Shown here: positions 14,374 through 22,736 of the stretch, one piece after another
Position numbering within the stretch: position 1 is the first letter of the stretch
Layout: each line of letters starts with the position of its first letter
Assembly (NCBI GenBank): GCA_903923135.1
Contig: CAIXWN010000116.1
Span: 1 to 32,368 of the forward strand
Direction of reading: 5' to 3'
Length of the DNA: 32,368 bases
Source: an uncultured Caulobacteraceae bacterium
GTDB lineage: Bacteria; Pseudomonadota; Alphaproteobacteria; Caulobacterales; Caulobacteraceae
Notes under the pieces: model-generated
What the model saw: the letters and a program-made list of their open reading frames with translations, nothing else
Told to the model about the DNA's origin: nothing
Database searches by the model: none
Position numbers and translations under genes: made by a program

Positions 14374-15273
14374 ATGGCCTCCCAGTCGGCCAATTCCAGT
14401 CCAACGCCCCGCGGCCGCATGGTCGACATCGGCGCGGGTCGCACCCTGCACGCCGTCTTCGCGGGACCGGCGCACAGCGATGCGCCGCTGGTGATTCTCG
14501 AGGCGGGCGCCTTCGGCTTTTCCGCCGACTGGGCGGCCGTTCAGGACAAGCTGGCCCGTCGCGGCCTGCGCTCCATGGCCTACGACCGCGCTGGCCTGGG
14601 CTTTTCCCGGCCCGGCCCGGAGCCGCGCGACGGCCGCGCGGTGACGGAGGATCTCGAGCGGCTGCTCGCTCACGCCGGCGAACGCGGCCGGTGGATCTTC
14701 TGCGGCCATTCCATGGCCGGCCTGCACGCCCGCCTGTTCGCCGCGCGCCACCCGGGCAAGCTGGTCGGGGTGGTTCTGGTGGACGCCACCACGCCCGAAG
14801 CCATGGACTCCAAGGCGGTGAGCGGCTTCGTCGAGCACTTCGCCCGGGCCTCGCGACTGGCCGCCTGGGGCGCCGGTGCGGGACTGTTCGGGCCGTTGTC
14901 CGGCACGGCTCTTGGGGATTTCATCGGCCTGGATGGTGCGGCGGGGGCCGAGAAGCGCTGGGCGTTCGCCCACGCCGGTCACAATCACTGGGCGGCGCGC
15001 GAGGTGGAGTCGTGGGCCGACACGGCGCGCCAGGGCCGCGAGGCGGGCCCGTTCGATCCGCGCTTGCCCGTGGCGGTGGTGCTGGCTGGGGCGCCGGGCA
15101 GCGCCGGCGGGACGGGGAGTTTCAAGGCGGTGCAGACGGCGCCGGCGCGGGCGTCATGGCGCGGCAGGGTCGACCATGTGGCGGGCGCGTCGCACGCCAC
15201 CATGCTCAACGACACTTTCGCCGACGCGGTGATCCGCGCCATCGAACATGTCAGGGATTCAAGGGAGGGCTGA
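14374..15273 (+). CDS. Alpha/beta-fold hydrolase
   Basis: This 299-residue alpha/beta hydrolase has LVILEAGAFGFSADW as the oxyanion-hole region, AYDRAGLGFS, the nucleophile elbow GHSMAG with S113, and a C-terminal histidine in GASHATML (H274). The family includes esterases, haloperoxidase-like and proline-iminopeptidase-like enzymes; the sequence does not point to a substrate. There is no signal peptide. The ATG lies after GGGGATCCG, a modest ribosome site. The 174 bases upstream, shared with the divergent Cys-rich gene, hold an AT-rich patch (TTTGCAATTTTTTCGCAA, 14249-14266) that may belong to promoters. Confidence 0.85.
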   Translation: MASQSANSSPTPRGRMVDIGAGRTLHAVFAGPAHSDAPLVILEAGAFGFSADWAAVQDKLARRGLRSMAYDRAGLGFSRPGPEPRDGRAVTEDLERLLAHAGERGRWIFCGHSMAGLHARLFAARHPGKLVGVVLVDATTPEAMDSKAVSGFVEHFARASRLAAWGAGAGLFGPLSGTALGDFIGLDGAAGAEKRWAFAHAGHNHWAAREVESWADTARQGREAGPFDPRLPVAVVLAGAPGSAGGTGSFKAVQTAPARASWRGRVDHVAGASHATMLNDTFADAVIRAIEHVRDSREG

Positions 15274-15311
15274 TCCGGCCGCCGCCGGGGCGGGGCCAGT
15301 CAGGATCGATT

Positions 15312-15349
15312 GGTCGCCGGCTTCGTCCAGGCGACCGGGTCACTCCGGT
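15312..15349. terminator. Tandem inverted repeats between hydrolase and rpsU (convergent)
   Basis: GGTCGCC (15312-15318) pairs with GGCGACC (15330-15336), and ACCGG (15334-15338) with CCGGT (15345-15349). The two hairpins overlap by three bases and so are mutually exclusive. They lie just past the stop codons of two convergent genes and could stop transcription on both strands. No T-run is present. Confidence 0.4.
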
Positions 15350-15351
15350 AT

Positions 15352-15588
15352 CTAGGCCCGGACGACCTTCTTCGGCGCGGCGATCAGACCTTCGCGCTGC
15401 ATGCGCTTGCGGGCCAGCTTGCGGGCGCGGCGCACGGCTTCCGCCTTCTGGCGGGCGCGCTTTTCCGAAGGCTTTTCATAGTGGACGTGCCGCTTCATTT
15501 CGCGGAACGAGCCTTCACGTTGCATTTTCTTCTTCAGGGCCTTGAGCGCCTGATCAACGTTGTTGTCACGAACGAATATCTGAACCAC
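15352..15588 (-). CDS. rpsU: 30S ribosomal protein S21
   Basis: This 78-residue, highly basic protein begins [20 protein letters not shown] and contains [20 protein letters not shown], the S21 family signature. S21 binds the 30S platform near the anti-Shine-Dalgarno region and assists mRNA recruitment. The start is GTG at 15588, set by AGGAGG four bases upstream and by the exact family N-terminus. The frame stays open upstream to an ATG at 15663, but those 25 residues are leader sequence. The gene is monocistronic, with a structured 5' leader. Confidence 0.95.
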   Translation of the reverse strand: MVQIFVRDNNVDQALKALKKKMQREGSFREMKRHVHYEKPSEKRARQKAEAVRRARKLARKRMQREGLIAAPKKVVRA

Positions 15589-15605
15589 CGGTCCTCCTGT
15601 GGGCT

Positions 15606-15650
15606 CCCGTGAGGGCACGGGACAGCGATTCCGGAAGGGCCCCTCCGGAA
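15606..15650 (-). promoter_or_regulatory. Two-hairpin 5' leader of rpsU
   Basis: On the rpsU strand the leader forms TTCCGGA / TCCGGAA (7 pairs, 15629-15650, loop of 8) and then CCCGTG / CACGGG (6 pairs, 15606-15621, loop CCCT), ending about 18 bases before AGGAGG. Both arms are perfect. A control or stabilising element in the leader is plausible; no known riboswitch class is recognised. Confidence 0.45.
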
Positions 15651-15660
15651 CAAGGCGCGG

Positions 15661-15689
15661 CAATTAGCAGGCAGTCGGGCTTTTGTCCA
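15661..15689 (-). promoter_or_regulatory. Housekeeping promoter for rpsU
   Basis: Read on the minus strand, TGGACAA (15689-15683), a 14-base gap and GCTAATTG (15668-15661) fit the Caulobacter sigma-73 pattern TTGACGS, 10-14 bases, GCTANAWC. The expected start, about 15655, gives a leader of roughly 65 bases that begins right at the first hairpin. Confidence 0.5.
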
Positions 15690-15716
15690 TGCGGGGCAAT
15701 GGGTGTAAATGGCCCC

Positions 15717-16367
15717 ATGAGCAATGAATTTGACTGGGCCGAGGCGACCGAGACGCAACTGTTGTCAGCGGCGCTGGGCCATGTGGAAACCCTCGGCTGG
15801 ACTCCCCGCCTGGTGGCCGCCGCCGCGCGCGACGTCGGCCTGACCCCCGCCGAGGCCGATCTGCTGCTGCCCGAGGGCCCGCGCGACCTCGCCGCCCTGC
15901 TGGCGCGCCGGCACGACGCCGCGGCGCTCGCCGCCCTGAGCGACCGCGATCCGGCCGCCCTGAAGGTCCGCGACCGCATTCGGGCGGGCGTCCTCGCCCG
16001 CGTCGAGGTCGCCGTCGCCGACGCCCCGGTCACCCGGCGCTGGATGGGCTTCCTCGCCCTGCCGGGCAACGCGGCCCTGGGGCTGCGCCTTCTGTGGGCC
16101 AGCGCCGACAGCCTCTGGCGCTGGGCCGGCGATACGGCCACCGACGAGAACCACTACACCAAGCGCCTTCGCCTGGCCGAGATCCTGCTCTCCACCCTGG
16201 CCCTGCGACTGAACGCCGGCGCCGGGGCCGCCGAGGCCCATCTCGACGGGCGGATCGCCGGTGTCATGGCCTTCGAGCGCTGGAAGGCGGGGATCAGGCC
16301 CGGCGAGGCCGCCGAAAAGGTCGCCGCCGCCCTGGGGCGCCTGCGGTACGGCGGCGCGCGCGCCTGA
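15717..16367 (+). CDS. COQ9-family protein
   Basis: This 216-residue all-helical protein matches the COQ9 family: a TetR-like N-terminal helical part, then RWMGFLALPGNAALGLRLLW, SLWRWAGDTATDENHYTKR and RLAEILLSTLAL. The WRxAGD-x-S/T-x-D-x-N-x-YTKR-type block is the most conserved region of COQ9. Family knowledge: COQ9 is a lipid-binding protein that delivers ubiquinone precursors to the COQ7 hydroxylase; many alphaproteobacteria carry it. ATG 15717 is in the usual place. An ATG 18 bases earlier (15699) has a slightly better GGGG upstream and cannot be excluded. It is divergent from rpsU and convergent with purK. Confidence 0.87.
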   Translation: MSNEFDWAEATETQLLSAALGHVETLGWTPRLVAAAARDVGLTPAEADLLLPEGPRDLAALLARRHDAAALAALSDRDPAALKVRDRIRAGVLARVEVAVADAPVTRRWMGFLALPGNAALGLRLLWASADSLWRWAGDTATDENHYTKRLRLAEILLSTLALRLNAGAGAAEAHLDGRIAGVMAFERWKAGIRPGEAAEKVAAALGRLRYGGARA

Positions 16368-16385
16368 TCCGCCGGCGAGCGCGCC

Positions 16386-17474
16386 TCAGGCGCCGTCCAG
16401 CCGTGACAGCCGATTGACGTGGCCCATCTTGCGGCCGGCCAGGGCCTGCCGCTTGCCATAGAGCCAGACCCGGGTCTCCGGCTCCCGCGCCAGCTTCTCC
16501 CAGGCGCCGGCCTCTTCGCCCAGCAGGTTGGTCATCTCCACATGGTGGATCGCCGCGGTGGGACCCAGCGGCCAGCCGCTCACGGCGCGGATATGCTGTT
16601 CGAACTGGTCGACCTCGCAACCGTCCAGCGTCCAGTGGCCGGTGTTGTGCACGCGGGGCGCGAACTCATTGACCAGCAGCCGCCCGTCGTCGTCCTCGAA
16701 CAGCTCGACACCGAGCACGCCCACATACTCAAGGGCGATGAGCAGGGTCGTGGCGATCTTTTCCGCCTCGGCGAACAGTCGCGGCGATCCCTTGGCCGGG
16801 GCGCTCGTCCGCCGCAGTATGCCGTTTTCATGGTGGCTCTCGGTCAGCGGATACAGGGCGATCTCGCCGTCGCGGCCGCGGGCGGCGATCACCGCCATCT
16901 CGCGGCGGAAGTCGGCGGGGGCCTCGGCGATGCATGGCAGATTGCCCAGGGACGCGAGGGCCGCGGCCGGATCGTCGCTCCTGCGCACCCAGCTCTGGCC
17001 CTTGCCGTCATAGCCTCCGCGGCGGGTCTTCAGCAGCAGCGACGGTCCCAGGCGCTGGAAGGCCGCGAGCAGATCCGCCTCGCTGTCCACGGCGGCGAAA
17101 CCCACCGTGCCGATGCCGGCGGCGTTCAGAAACGACTTCTCCTCCAGGCGGTCCTGTGAAACCGCCAGGGCGCGCGTCGCCGGCGCCACCTCGGCGCCCA
17201 GCCGCTGCAGCTCGGCCGCGGCCGCGGCGGGCACGTTCTCGAACTCGAAGGTGATCACCTGCGATATCCCCGCCAGCGTTCTCAGGGCGGCGGGATCGGC
17301 ATAGTCGGCCACGATCACCCGGGCGGCGACGCGGGCGGCCGGAGAGTCGGCTTCGGGAGTCAGGATTGCCGTATCGAAGCCCAGCCGCGCGGCGGCCATG
17401 GCCAGCATCCGGCCCAGTTGGCCGCCGCCCAGAATGCCGATCGTCGATCCAGGGGGGAGGGGAAAGACCGTCAC
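16386..17474 (-). CDS. purK: N5-carboxyaminoimidazole ribonucleotide synthase
   Basis: This 362-residue ATP-grasp enzyme converts AIR, bicarbonate and ATP to N5-CAIR in purine synthesis. It has [13 protein letters not shown] at the N-terminus, [22 protein letters not shown] (ATP loop, a PurK hallmark), [20 protein letters not shown] with metal ligands, and [18 protein letters not shown]. Start: GTG at 17474, overlapping the purE stop as GTGA, with GAGG upstream. purE and purK are thus a coupled pair, and the products act in sequence. Confidence 0.96.
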   Translation of the reverse strand: MTVFPLPPGSTIGILGGGQLGRMLAMAAARLGFDTAILTPEADSPAARVAARVIVADYADPAALRTLAGISQVITFEFENVPAAAAAELQRLGAEVAPATRALAVSQDRLEEKSFLNAAGIGTVGFAAVDSEADLLAAFQRLGPSLLLKTRRGGYDGKGQSWVRRSDDPAAALASLGNLPCIAEAPADFRREMAVIAARGRDGEIALYPLTESHHENGILRRTSAPAKGSPRLFAEAEKIATTLLIALEYVGVLGVELFEDDDGRLLVNEFAPRVHNTGHWTLDGCEVDQFEQHIRAVSGWPLGPTAAIHHVEMTNLLGEEAGAWEKLAREPETRVWLYGKRQALAGRKMGHVNRLSRLDGA

Positions 17475-17977
17475 GCTGCCTCACCCGAGCCGTCCTCGAC
17501 GGTCTCGGACACCGCCGCCGTCTGGCGGGCGCGGTGCGCCTCCAGGCGTTCGGCCAGGGCCGGATCGGTCAGGGCCAGGATCTGGGCGGCCAGCAGGCCG
17601 GCGTTCCGCGCGCCCGCTTCGCCGATGGCCAGGGTCGCCACCGGCACCCCGGCCGGCATCTGCACAATAGACAGCAGCGAATCGAGGCCGCTCAGGGCCC
17701 GCGACTGCACCGGCACGCCGAGCACAGGCAGGGTGGTCATCGAGGCGGTCATGCCGGGCAGGTGGGCGGCGCCGCCGGCGCCGGCGATGATCACCCGGTA
17801 GCCGCTGGCCCGGGCCGAGGTGGCGAATTCGACCATGCGATGCGGGGTCCGGTGGGCGGAGATCACCCTGGCGTCATAGGTCACGCCCAGGGCGTCCAGG
17901 CTCTCGGCGGCGCCCTTCAGGGTGGGCCAGTCCGACCGGCTGCCCATGATGATCGCCACGCGGGGCTGTTCGGTCAT
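17471..17977 (-). CDS. purE: N5-carboxyaminoimidazole ribonucleotide mutase
   Basis: This 168-residue class I PurE shifts the carboxylate of N5-CAIR to give CAIR. Signatures are [14 protein letters not shown] at the N-terminus (the GSxSD phosphate loop), [11 protein letters not shown] with the catalytic histidine, [14 protein letters not shown], and PVLGVPVQS. The C-terminal 20 residues are an Arg- and Ser-rich tail. AAGGA lies seven bases ahead of the ATG. No purine riboswitch is seen in the 102 bases between it and the upstream esterase gene. Confidence 0.96.
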   Translation of the reverse strand: MTEQPRVAIIMGSRSDWPTLKGAAESLDALGVTYDARVISAHRTPHRMVEFATSARASGYRVIIAGAGGAAHLPGMTASMTTLPVLGVPVQSRALSGLDSLLSIVQMPAGVPVATLAIGEAGARNAGLLAAQILALTDPALAERLEAHRARQTAAVSETVEDGSGEAA

Positions 17978-18079
17978 GTGCGGATCCTTTTCGGCGCCAC
18001 GGCGCGGCGTGGGGCCGGCAAACTACAGGGGCGAGGGGCCCCGGGGCAACCGCCGGATCGCGTCGCCGGACCGGGGGCT

Positions 18080-19645
18080 TCAGGGCGCGGCGGGCGGGCC
18101 GCCCGACAGGCGGTCGGCGGCCAGCGCCTCCTGCAGATCCAGCTGGGCCTTGCGGAAGTGCGTGCGCACCCCGGCCGGATCACCGAACTCCAGCAGGGCG
18201 TCGGCGGCCGGCGTATAGGCCGGCCAGGGCTGGCGGCCGCCGCAGGCGGGGCGACCGGAGCGGGCGAAGTCCACCCAGCAGGCGTGGGCCAGGGCGGCCT
18301 CGGCGCGCTCGCTGGGGGTGATCAGGGGCGTGCGGCCGGGCACGGCGTCCAGGGAGTCGAAGACGAAGGGGATTTCCGAGGCGTGGTTGGTTCCGGGCCG
18401 GACGCCCCGCTGCCGCTCCGGCACATAGGAGAAATAGTAGAGCCAGGCCGGGGCCCTCTGCGAGGCCTTGCCGGCGATCCAGCGCGCCGGGCCGCCCATG
18501 ACGGCGTCATTGAACATCGCCCGGCCCAGGGCCGCCTCCGAGGCGGCGTCGGGCGCATAGACGGCGCGCAGGGCCGGTCTGGCCCTGGCCGCCACGGCCG
18601 CCGCCGCCGCGTCGGCGGGGCCCAGCAGCGAGGCCTCGTTGCTGTTGGAGCCGATGATCAGGGGAACCGCCTCGGCGTCGCCGCGGGCGAAGGCCTGCGC
18701 CGGGCTCTCGCGGATCAGACGTCCGTCGACGATCGGACCGTACTCGCCCAGGCCAGTCGTCTGGGCGTCGAGGATCGCCTGGACGGGCAGGGCGCGCAGC
18801 GCCCCGGCGTCCGCGGTCGCCCCGGTCACGCCCAACGTCGTCGCCAGGGCCGCGCCGCGCGCCTCGGCCTGGGCCAGGGTGCGGGGCGCCGACCAGCCGC
18901 CGCCCGACTGCACGATCGCCCGGGCGAACAGGCCCCGGGCGGAGGGCGTGGCCAGAAGCTGCAGGGTGTCGGCGCCGCCGGCCGATTCGCCGAACACGGT
19001 GACATTGGCCGGATCACCGCCGAACGCGGCGATGTTGCGTTTCACCCACTGCAGGGCGGCGATCTGGTCCATCAGCCCGTAGGAACCCAGCGGCTGCCGG
19101 GGTCCGGCCTCGGCGGTCAGGGCCGGGTGGGCGAAGAAGCCCAGGGCGCCCAGGCGATAGTTCATCGCCACCACGATCACCCCGTCGCGGGCGAAGTTCA
19201 CCGCGTCATAGCTGGGCAGGTTGCTGGCTCCGGCGGTGTTGCCGCCGCCGAAGATCCACACCATCACCGGCGTCTTGCCCGGCCTGCCGAGCCCGCCCTT
19301 CGGCGCGGTGACGTCCAGCGTCAGGCAGTCCTCCGACACCGGTCCGACATAGCCGCCGCCGTTCGGCGCGATTGGCGAGACCTTCTGCGGGCAGGCCGGC
19401 CCCGCCGTGATCGCCTGGCGGTCCGCCGACCAGGGCGCTGCCGGCGCCGGGGGGCGCCAGCGCAGATCGCCCACAGGCGGGGCGGCGTAGGGGATGGCGC
19501 GGAACACGGCCGCAGGCCCGGACGCCACGCCGACCACCGGTCCGCTGTCGATCCGCGCCCGGGGCGCCTCGTCCGCCCGCGCCGCGCCGACGGCGGCAAG
19601 CCCGAGAAAGGCCAGGGCCAGCCTGCGGTGAACTTTCGGGCGCAT
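18080..19645 (-). CDS. Secreted type-B carboxylesterase
   Basis: This 521-residue protein has a signal peptide (basic MRPKVHRR, hydrophobic stretch, cleavage near AARA-DE). It is a type-B carboxylesterase: AIPYAAPPVGDLRWRPP, the family disulfide pair C85/C107 with SEDCLTLDV, the oxyanion motif FGGGNTAG, nucleophile S221 in FGESAGGAD, E337 in SNSNEAS, and H421 in GTNHASEIPF. The full triad is present. It probably acts on esters in the periplasm or outside; the substrate is unknown. ATG 19645 has GGGAGG upstream; the frame's leftward extension is Arg/Pro-rich shadow sequence. It lies downstream of the nucleotidyltransferase-like gene on the same strand. Confidence 0.93.
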   Translation of the reverse strand: MRPKVHRRLALAFLGLAAVGAARADEAPRARIDSGPVVGVASGPAAVFRAIPYAAPPVGDLRWRPPAPAAPWSADRQAITAGPACPQKVSPIAPNGGGYVGPVSEDCLTLDVTAPKGGLGRPGKTPVMVWIFGGGNTAGASNLPSYDAVNFARDGVIVVAMNYRLGALGFFAHPALTAEAGPRQPLGSYGLMDQIAALQWVKRNIAAFGGDPANVTVFGESAGGADTLQLLATPSARGLFARAIVQSGGGWSAPRTLAQAEARGAALATTLGVTGATADAGALRALPVQAILDAQTTGLGEYGPIVDGRLIRESPAQAFARGDAEAVPLIIGSNSNEASLLGPADAAAAAVAARARPALRAVYAPDAASEAALGRAMFNDAVMGGPARWIAGKASQRAPAWLYYFSYVPERQRGVRPGTNHASEIPFVFDSLDAVPGRTPLITPSERAEAALAHACWVDFARSGRPACGGRQPWPAYTPAADALLEFGDPAGVRTHFRKAQLDLQEALAADRLSGGPPAAP

Positions 19646-19715
19646 CCGGGCCTCCCTGGGGACGATCTGGCTCGATGATCCCCCGCCACCGTCCCGGGTC
19701 AAGGGCTTTGCCGGT

Positions 19716-20549
19716 TCAGGCCGCCTCGATCTCCAGCCCCAGCCGGACGCGGAGATGCCGCCGGGTGGCGTCCTCGAACGCCTGTGGCCAGACGGCGCCG
19801 GTCCGGGCGGCCAGGGCCCGCGCCCGGGGCAGGAAGATCGCCGCGATGGCGGCGTCATTGGCCAGGATGTCGGCGCGGTTCGCCGCCGCCGGCGGCAGGG
19901 CCTCGAGCGCTCGGCGCTGATCCAGGGTGAGGAAGGGGTTGCGATTCAGCGCGCCGCCGCGATCGGCGGGTGCGACGCCGTTCTCCTCCAGCATCAGGTC
20001 GATCGTCAGCCGGCGCAGGATTTCCAGGCCGGTGAGGCACACCAGATATTCCTCCCGACCCAGGCCCACCACGGTCAGGCCGAGCACCCTGAGGAACTCG
20101 TTGACCAGCGCCAGCACGGTCTGTGGCGTCGGCGCGTAGGCCGCCGTCGGGCGCCGTGCGGGGTCATGCTCTCCGCGGTTGAACAGGAGCGTCAGTCGCG
20201 CGGGATCGAATCGACCCAGTTCGTCCGGCTCCACGAAGCTGAGATCGAAGCGTTCCCAGTCCGCCGTCACCACATTGATCACCCGGCCGCCGAACAGCGC
20301 ATTGACCAGAGCCGGAGCGGCTATGGCGTCGACGCCCCGGCCGTATCGCTGGCCGGTCTGGCTCGCCGCCCCCGCTGCGGTCAGCACCACCAGGTCGACG
20401 TCGCTGAAGGCGTCGCCGCCGCCCGCCCCAAGGCTGCCGCCCAGCCACGCGGCGGCGATCTGCGGGTCGGCGGCCAGAACCTGATGGATCTTTTCCAGAA
20501 GCGTCTGCTGCGCGGCGGTGAGGGCCAAGGTCGTCTCCCTATCCGGCAT
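19716..20549 (-). CDS. Nucleotidyltransferase-fold protein
   Basis: This 277-residue protein has the minimal nucleotidyltransferase signature: AAWLGGSLGAGGGDAFSDVD, with G37-G38-S39 and the metal-binding D50-x-D52. The rest is a helical C-terminal domain with LNRNPFLTLDQRRALEALP, as in aminoglycoside- or lincosamide-nucleotidyltransferase-like proteins. That resemblance is only to the fold; nothing shows drug modification. The ATG at 20549 is preferred; a GTG at 20591 would add 14 residues. Neither has a strong ribosome site. Confidence 0.75.
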   Translation of the reverse strand: MPDRETTLALTAAQQTLLEKIHQVLAADPQIAAAWLGGSLGAGGGDAFSDVDLVVLTAAGAASQTGQRYGRGVDAIAAPALVNALFGGRVINVVTADWERFDLSFVEPDELGRFDPARLTLLFNRGEHDPARRPTAAYAPTPQTVLALVNEFLRVLGLTVVGLGREEYLVCLTGLEILRRLTIDLMLEENGVAPADRGGALNRNPFLTLDQRRALEALPPAAANRADILANDAAIAAIFLPRARALAARTGAVWPQAFEDATRRHLRVRLGLEIEAA

Positions 20550-20604
20550 CGACCCTAAGGGCAGTTTGTCTCGGGGCGAAGCGGGCTCCACCCTGTCCGG
20601 CGCC

Positions 20605-20632
20605 TTGTGCCGCTACCCGGCGCCGCTTTAAG
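20605..20632 (+). promoter_or_regulatory. Possible promoter for the four-Cys secreted protein gene
   Basis: TTGTGCC (20605-20611), 13 bases, then GCTTTAAG (20625-20632) partly match the Caulobacter housekeeping pattern. The start codon lies 26 bases downstream, leaving room for the GGAGA ribosome site. Confidence 0.33.
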
Positions 20633-20658
20633 AGCGTGGCGGGATCCGGAGACGAACC

Positions 20659-21153
20659 ATGCGCGGCGCGACCCTCACACTTCTGATCGGCGGACTTTGC
20701 CTCGCCGCCCTATCCGGCGAGGCCCTGGCTCAGGTCGGGCCCCTGCCGCATGCCTTCGCCGGCTACGCCCAGCCGGCCATCCCGCCGGGCGCCTGCAAGG
20801 CCGTCAACGCCGGCGAGGCCCAGTGCGTGATTCCGGCCATGACCGCCGGCCGTTATCTGATCGAGGCCGCTGGCACATCCACCACTCAGGGCGGAGACGC
20901 GGTCCAGGCCCTGGAGATCGACGTGGGCGGCGGCAAGTGCGGCGTCGGCAAGAACACCCGCCCCTGGCCCAGCGGCGCGCGGACCTTCCGCCTGGACTGC
21001 GAGGTCACGGTGCTGACCGACGTCCCCCTCATGGTGCGGGCGCTCTATGCCGACGCCAAGGCGGTGAAGGACCCGGCGGGTCCGTCGATCACCATCCGGC
21101 CTGTGCCGTGGAACGGCGTTTTGTCGAGTCAGCCTTTCGCCCCGCAGCAATAG
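20659..21153 (+). CDS. Secreted protein of unknown family with four cysteines
   Basis: This 164-residue protein has a clean signal peptide (cleavage after ALA near residue 24). The mature part has four cysteines (46, 56, 94, 114), enough for two disulfides. It looks beta-rich: CVIPAMTAGRYLIEAAGTS, VQALEIDVGGGKCG, ARTFRLDCEVTVLTDVPLMV. The pattern suggests a small periplasmic beta-sandwich, but no named family is recognised. GGAGA lies six bases before the ATG. mmsA follows after 54 bases on the same strand, with its own ribosome site. The functional link, if any, is unknown. Confidence 0.7.
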   Translation: MRGATLTLLIGGLCLAALSGEALAQVGPLPHAFAGYAQPAIPPGACKAVNAGEAQCVIPAMTAGRYLIEAAGTSTTQGGDAVQALEIDVGGGKCGVGKNTRPWPSGARTFRLDCEVTVLTDVPLMVRALYADAKAVKDPAGPSITIRPVPWNGVLSSQPFAPQQ

Positions 21154-21207
21154 CAGGCTAAAGGAAAAAACAAGCAGCCGTGATTGTTACGGCCAGAGGA
21201 GACGGCC

Positions 21208-22704
21208 ATGCGCCAAATTCAACACTTCGTCGACGGACAGGCGCTGGCCGGAACGAGCGGCCGCTTCGCAGACGTCTTCAATCCCAACACCGGCGAGGTG
21301 CAGGCCCAGGTGGCCCTGGCCAGCGCCGCCGAGCTTGACGCGGCCGTGCAGGTCGCCGCCCGGGCCCAGATCGGCTGGGCCGCCACCAACCCGCAGCGCC
21401 GCGCGCGGGTGATGTTCGAATTCAAGCGCCTGGTCGAGGCGCGCATGGACGAACTGGCCGCCATCCTCTCTTCGGAGCATGGCAAGGTCATCGCCGATTC
21501 CAAGGGCGACATTCAGCGTGGCCTGGAGGTGATCGAGTTCGCCTGCGGCATCCCGCACATCCTCAAGGGCGAATACACCGAGGGCGCGGGCCCCGGCATC
21601 GACGTCTATTCCATGCGTCAGCCGCTGGGCGTCTGCGCCGGCATCACCCCGTTCAACTTCCCCGGCATGATCCCGATGTGGATGTTCGGCATCTCCATCG
21701 CCGTGGGCAACAGCTTCATCCTCAAGCCGTCCGAGCGTGATCCGACCCTGCCGGTGCGCCTGGGCGAACTGCTCATGGAAGCCGGCGCCCCCGCCGGGGT
21801 GCTCAATGTGGTGCATGGCGACAAGGTGGCCGTCGACGCCATCCTGCACCACCCGCTGATCCGCGCCGTCAGCTTCGTCGGTTCCTCCGATATCGCCTCC
21901 TATGTCTACTCGGTGGGCGCCGCCAACGGTAAGCGCGTCCAGGCCATGGGCGGCGCCAAGAACCACGGCATCATCCTGCCCGACGCCGACCTCGACCAGG
22001 CGGTCAAGGACCTGATCGGCGCGGCCTATGGCTCGGCCGGCGAGCGCTGCATGGCCCTGCCGGTGGTGGTGCCGGTGGGCGCCAGGACCGCCGACGCCCT
22101 GCGCGAGAAGGTGCTCGCCGAGATCGACACCCTCAAGGTCGGCATCTCCACCGATCCGGCCGCCCAGTACGGCCCGGTGGTCACCGCCGCCCACAAGCAG
22201 AAGATCGAGACCTACATCCAGATGGGTGTCGACGAGGGCGCCGAACTGGTCGTCGACGGCCGCGGCTTCTCTCTGCAGGGCTATGAGAAGGGCTTCTTCG
22301 TCGGTCCGTCCCTGTTCGACCAGGTCAAGCCGACCATGAAGACCTATCAGGAGGAGATCTTCGGCCCGGTGCTGCAGATCGTCCGCGCCGAGACCTTCGA
22401 GGAGGCCCTCAGCCTGCCGTCCGAGCACCCCTACGGCAACGGCGTGGCCATCTTCACCCGCAACGGCCGCGCCGCCCGCGAGTTCGCCTCGCGGGTCAAT
22501 GTCGGCATGGTGGGCATCAATGTGCCCATCCCGGTGCCGGTGGCCTACCACACCTTCGGCGGCTGGAAGCGCAGCGCCTTCGGCGACACCAACCAGCACG
22601 GCCTCGAGGGGGTGAAATTCTACACCAAGGTCAAGACCATCACCGCCCGCTGGCCGGAAGGCGCCGTCGAAGACAGCGCCTTCGTCATCCCGACCATGAA
22701 ATAG
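21208..22704 (+). CDS. mmsA: CoA-acylating methylmalonate-semialdehyde dehydrogenase
   Basis: This 498-residue aldehyde dehydrogenase converts (methyl)malonate semialdehyde to propionyl-CoA or acetyl-CoA in valine and beta-alanine breakdown. The catalytic cysteine is C281 in SAGERCMALP. The usual general-base glutamate of hydrolytic ALDHs is replaced by asparagine in MGGAKNHGI, a hallmark of the CoA-dependent MMSDH group. TPFNFPGMIPMWMFG and KPSERDPTLP are also typical. ATG 21208 follows AGAGGAGA; a TTG at 21184 is less likely. The three genes after it encode other steps of valine degradation. AACAA/TTGTT arms at 21169-21188 could be an operator. Confidence 0.95.
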   Translation: MRQIQHFVDGQALAGTSGRFADVFNPNTGEVQAQVALASAAELDAAVQVAARAQIGWAATNPQRRARVMFEFKRLVEARMDELAAILSSEHGKVIADSKGDIQRGLEVIEFACGIPHILKGEYTEGAGPGIDVYSMRQPLGVCAGITPFNFPGMIPMWMFGISIAVGNSFILKPSERDPTLPVRLGELLMEAGAPAGVLNVVHGDKVAVDAILHHPLIRAVSFVGSSDIASYVYSVGAANGKRVQAMGGAKNHGIILPDADLDQAVKDLIGAAYGSAGERCMALPVVVPVGARTADALREKVLAEIDTLKVGISTDPAAQYGPVVTAAHKQKIETYIQMGVDEGAELVVDGRGFSLQGYEKGFFVGPSLFDQVKPTMKTYQEEIFGPVLQIVRAETFEEALSLPSEHPYGNGVAIFTRNGRAAREFASRVNVGMVGINVPIPVPVAYHTFGGWKRSAFGDTNQHGLEGVKFYTKVKTITARWPEGAVEDSAFVIPTMK

Positions 22705-22736
22705 CGATGACCGGGGTGGCGGTGCGATATCGCTCT

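Noticed and set aside
15589-15663. 25-residue N-terminal extension of S21
   Set aside because: It is translated leader sequence; AGGAGG and the family N-terminus place the start at the GTG at 15588.
17978-18079. Purine riboswitch or 6S RNA in the gap upstream of purE
   Set aside because: The 102 bases show only short GC-rich inverted repeats, with no purine-aptamer core or 6S-like long hairpin.
17366-19678. 770-codon open frame on the plus strand opposite purK, purE and the carboxylesterase
   Set aside because: It lies antisense to three genes with clear motifs and is rich in Gly, Arg, Ala and His as expected for a shadow frame in high-GC DNA. It has no domain.
19716-20549. Aminoglycoside-modifying enzyme
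   Set aside because: Only the generic nucleotidyltransferase GGS/DxD signature is present; nothing specific to a drug-modifying family can be seen, and the context is ordinary chromosome.
21169-21188. AACAA ... TTGTT dyad upstream of mmsA as a defined operator
   Set aside because: The arms are only five bases in an A-rich stretch and expected by chance; it is mentioned with the gene but not called as a separate site.
21187-22599. 470-codon antisense frame opposite mmsA
   Set aside because: It is a shadow of a conserved aldehyde dehydrogenase gene, His/Asp/Gly-rich with no recognisable domain.
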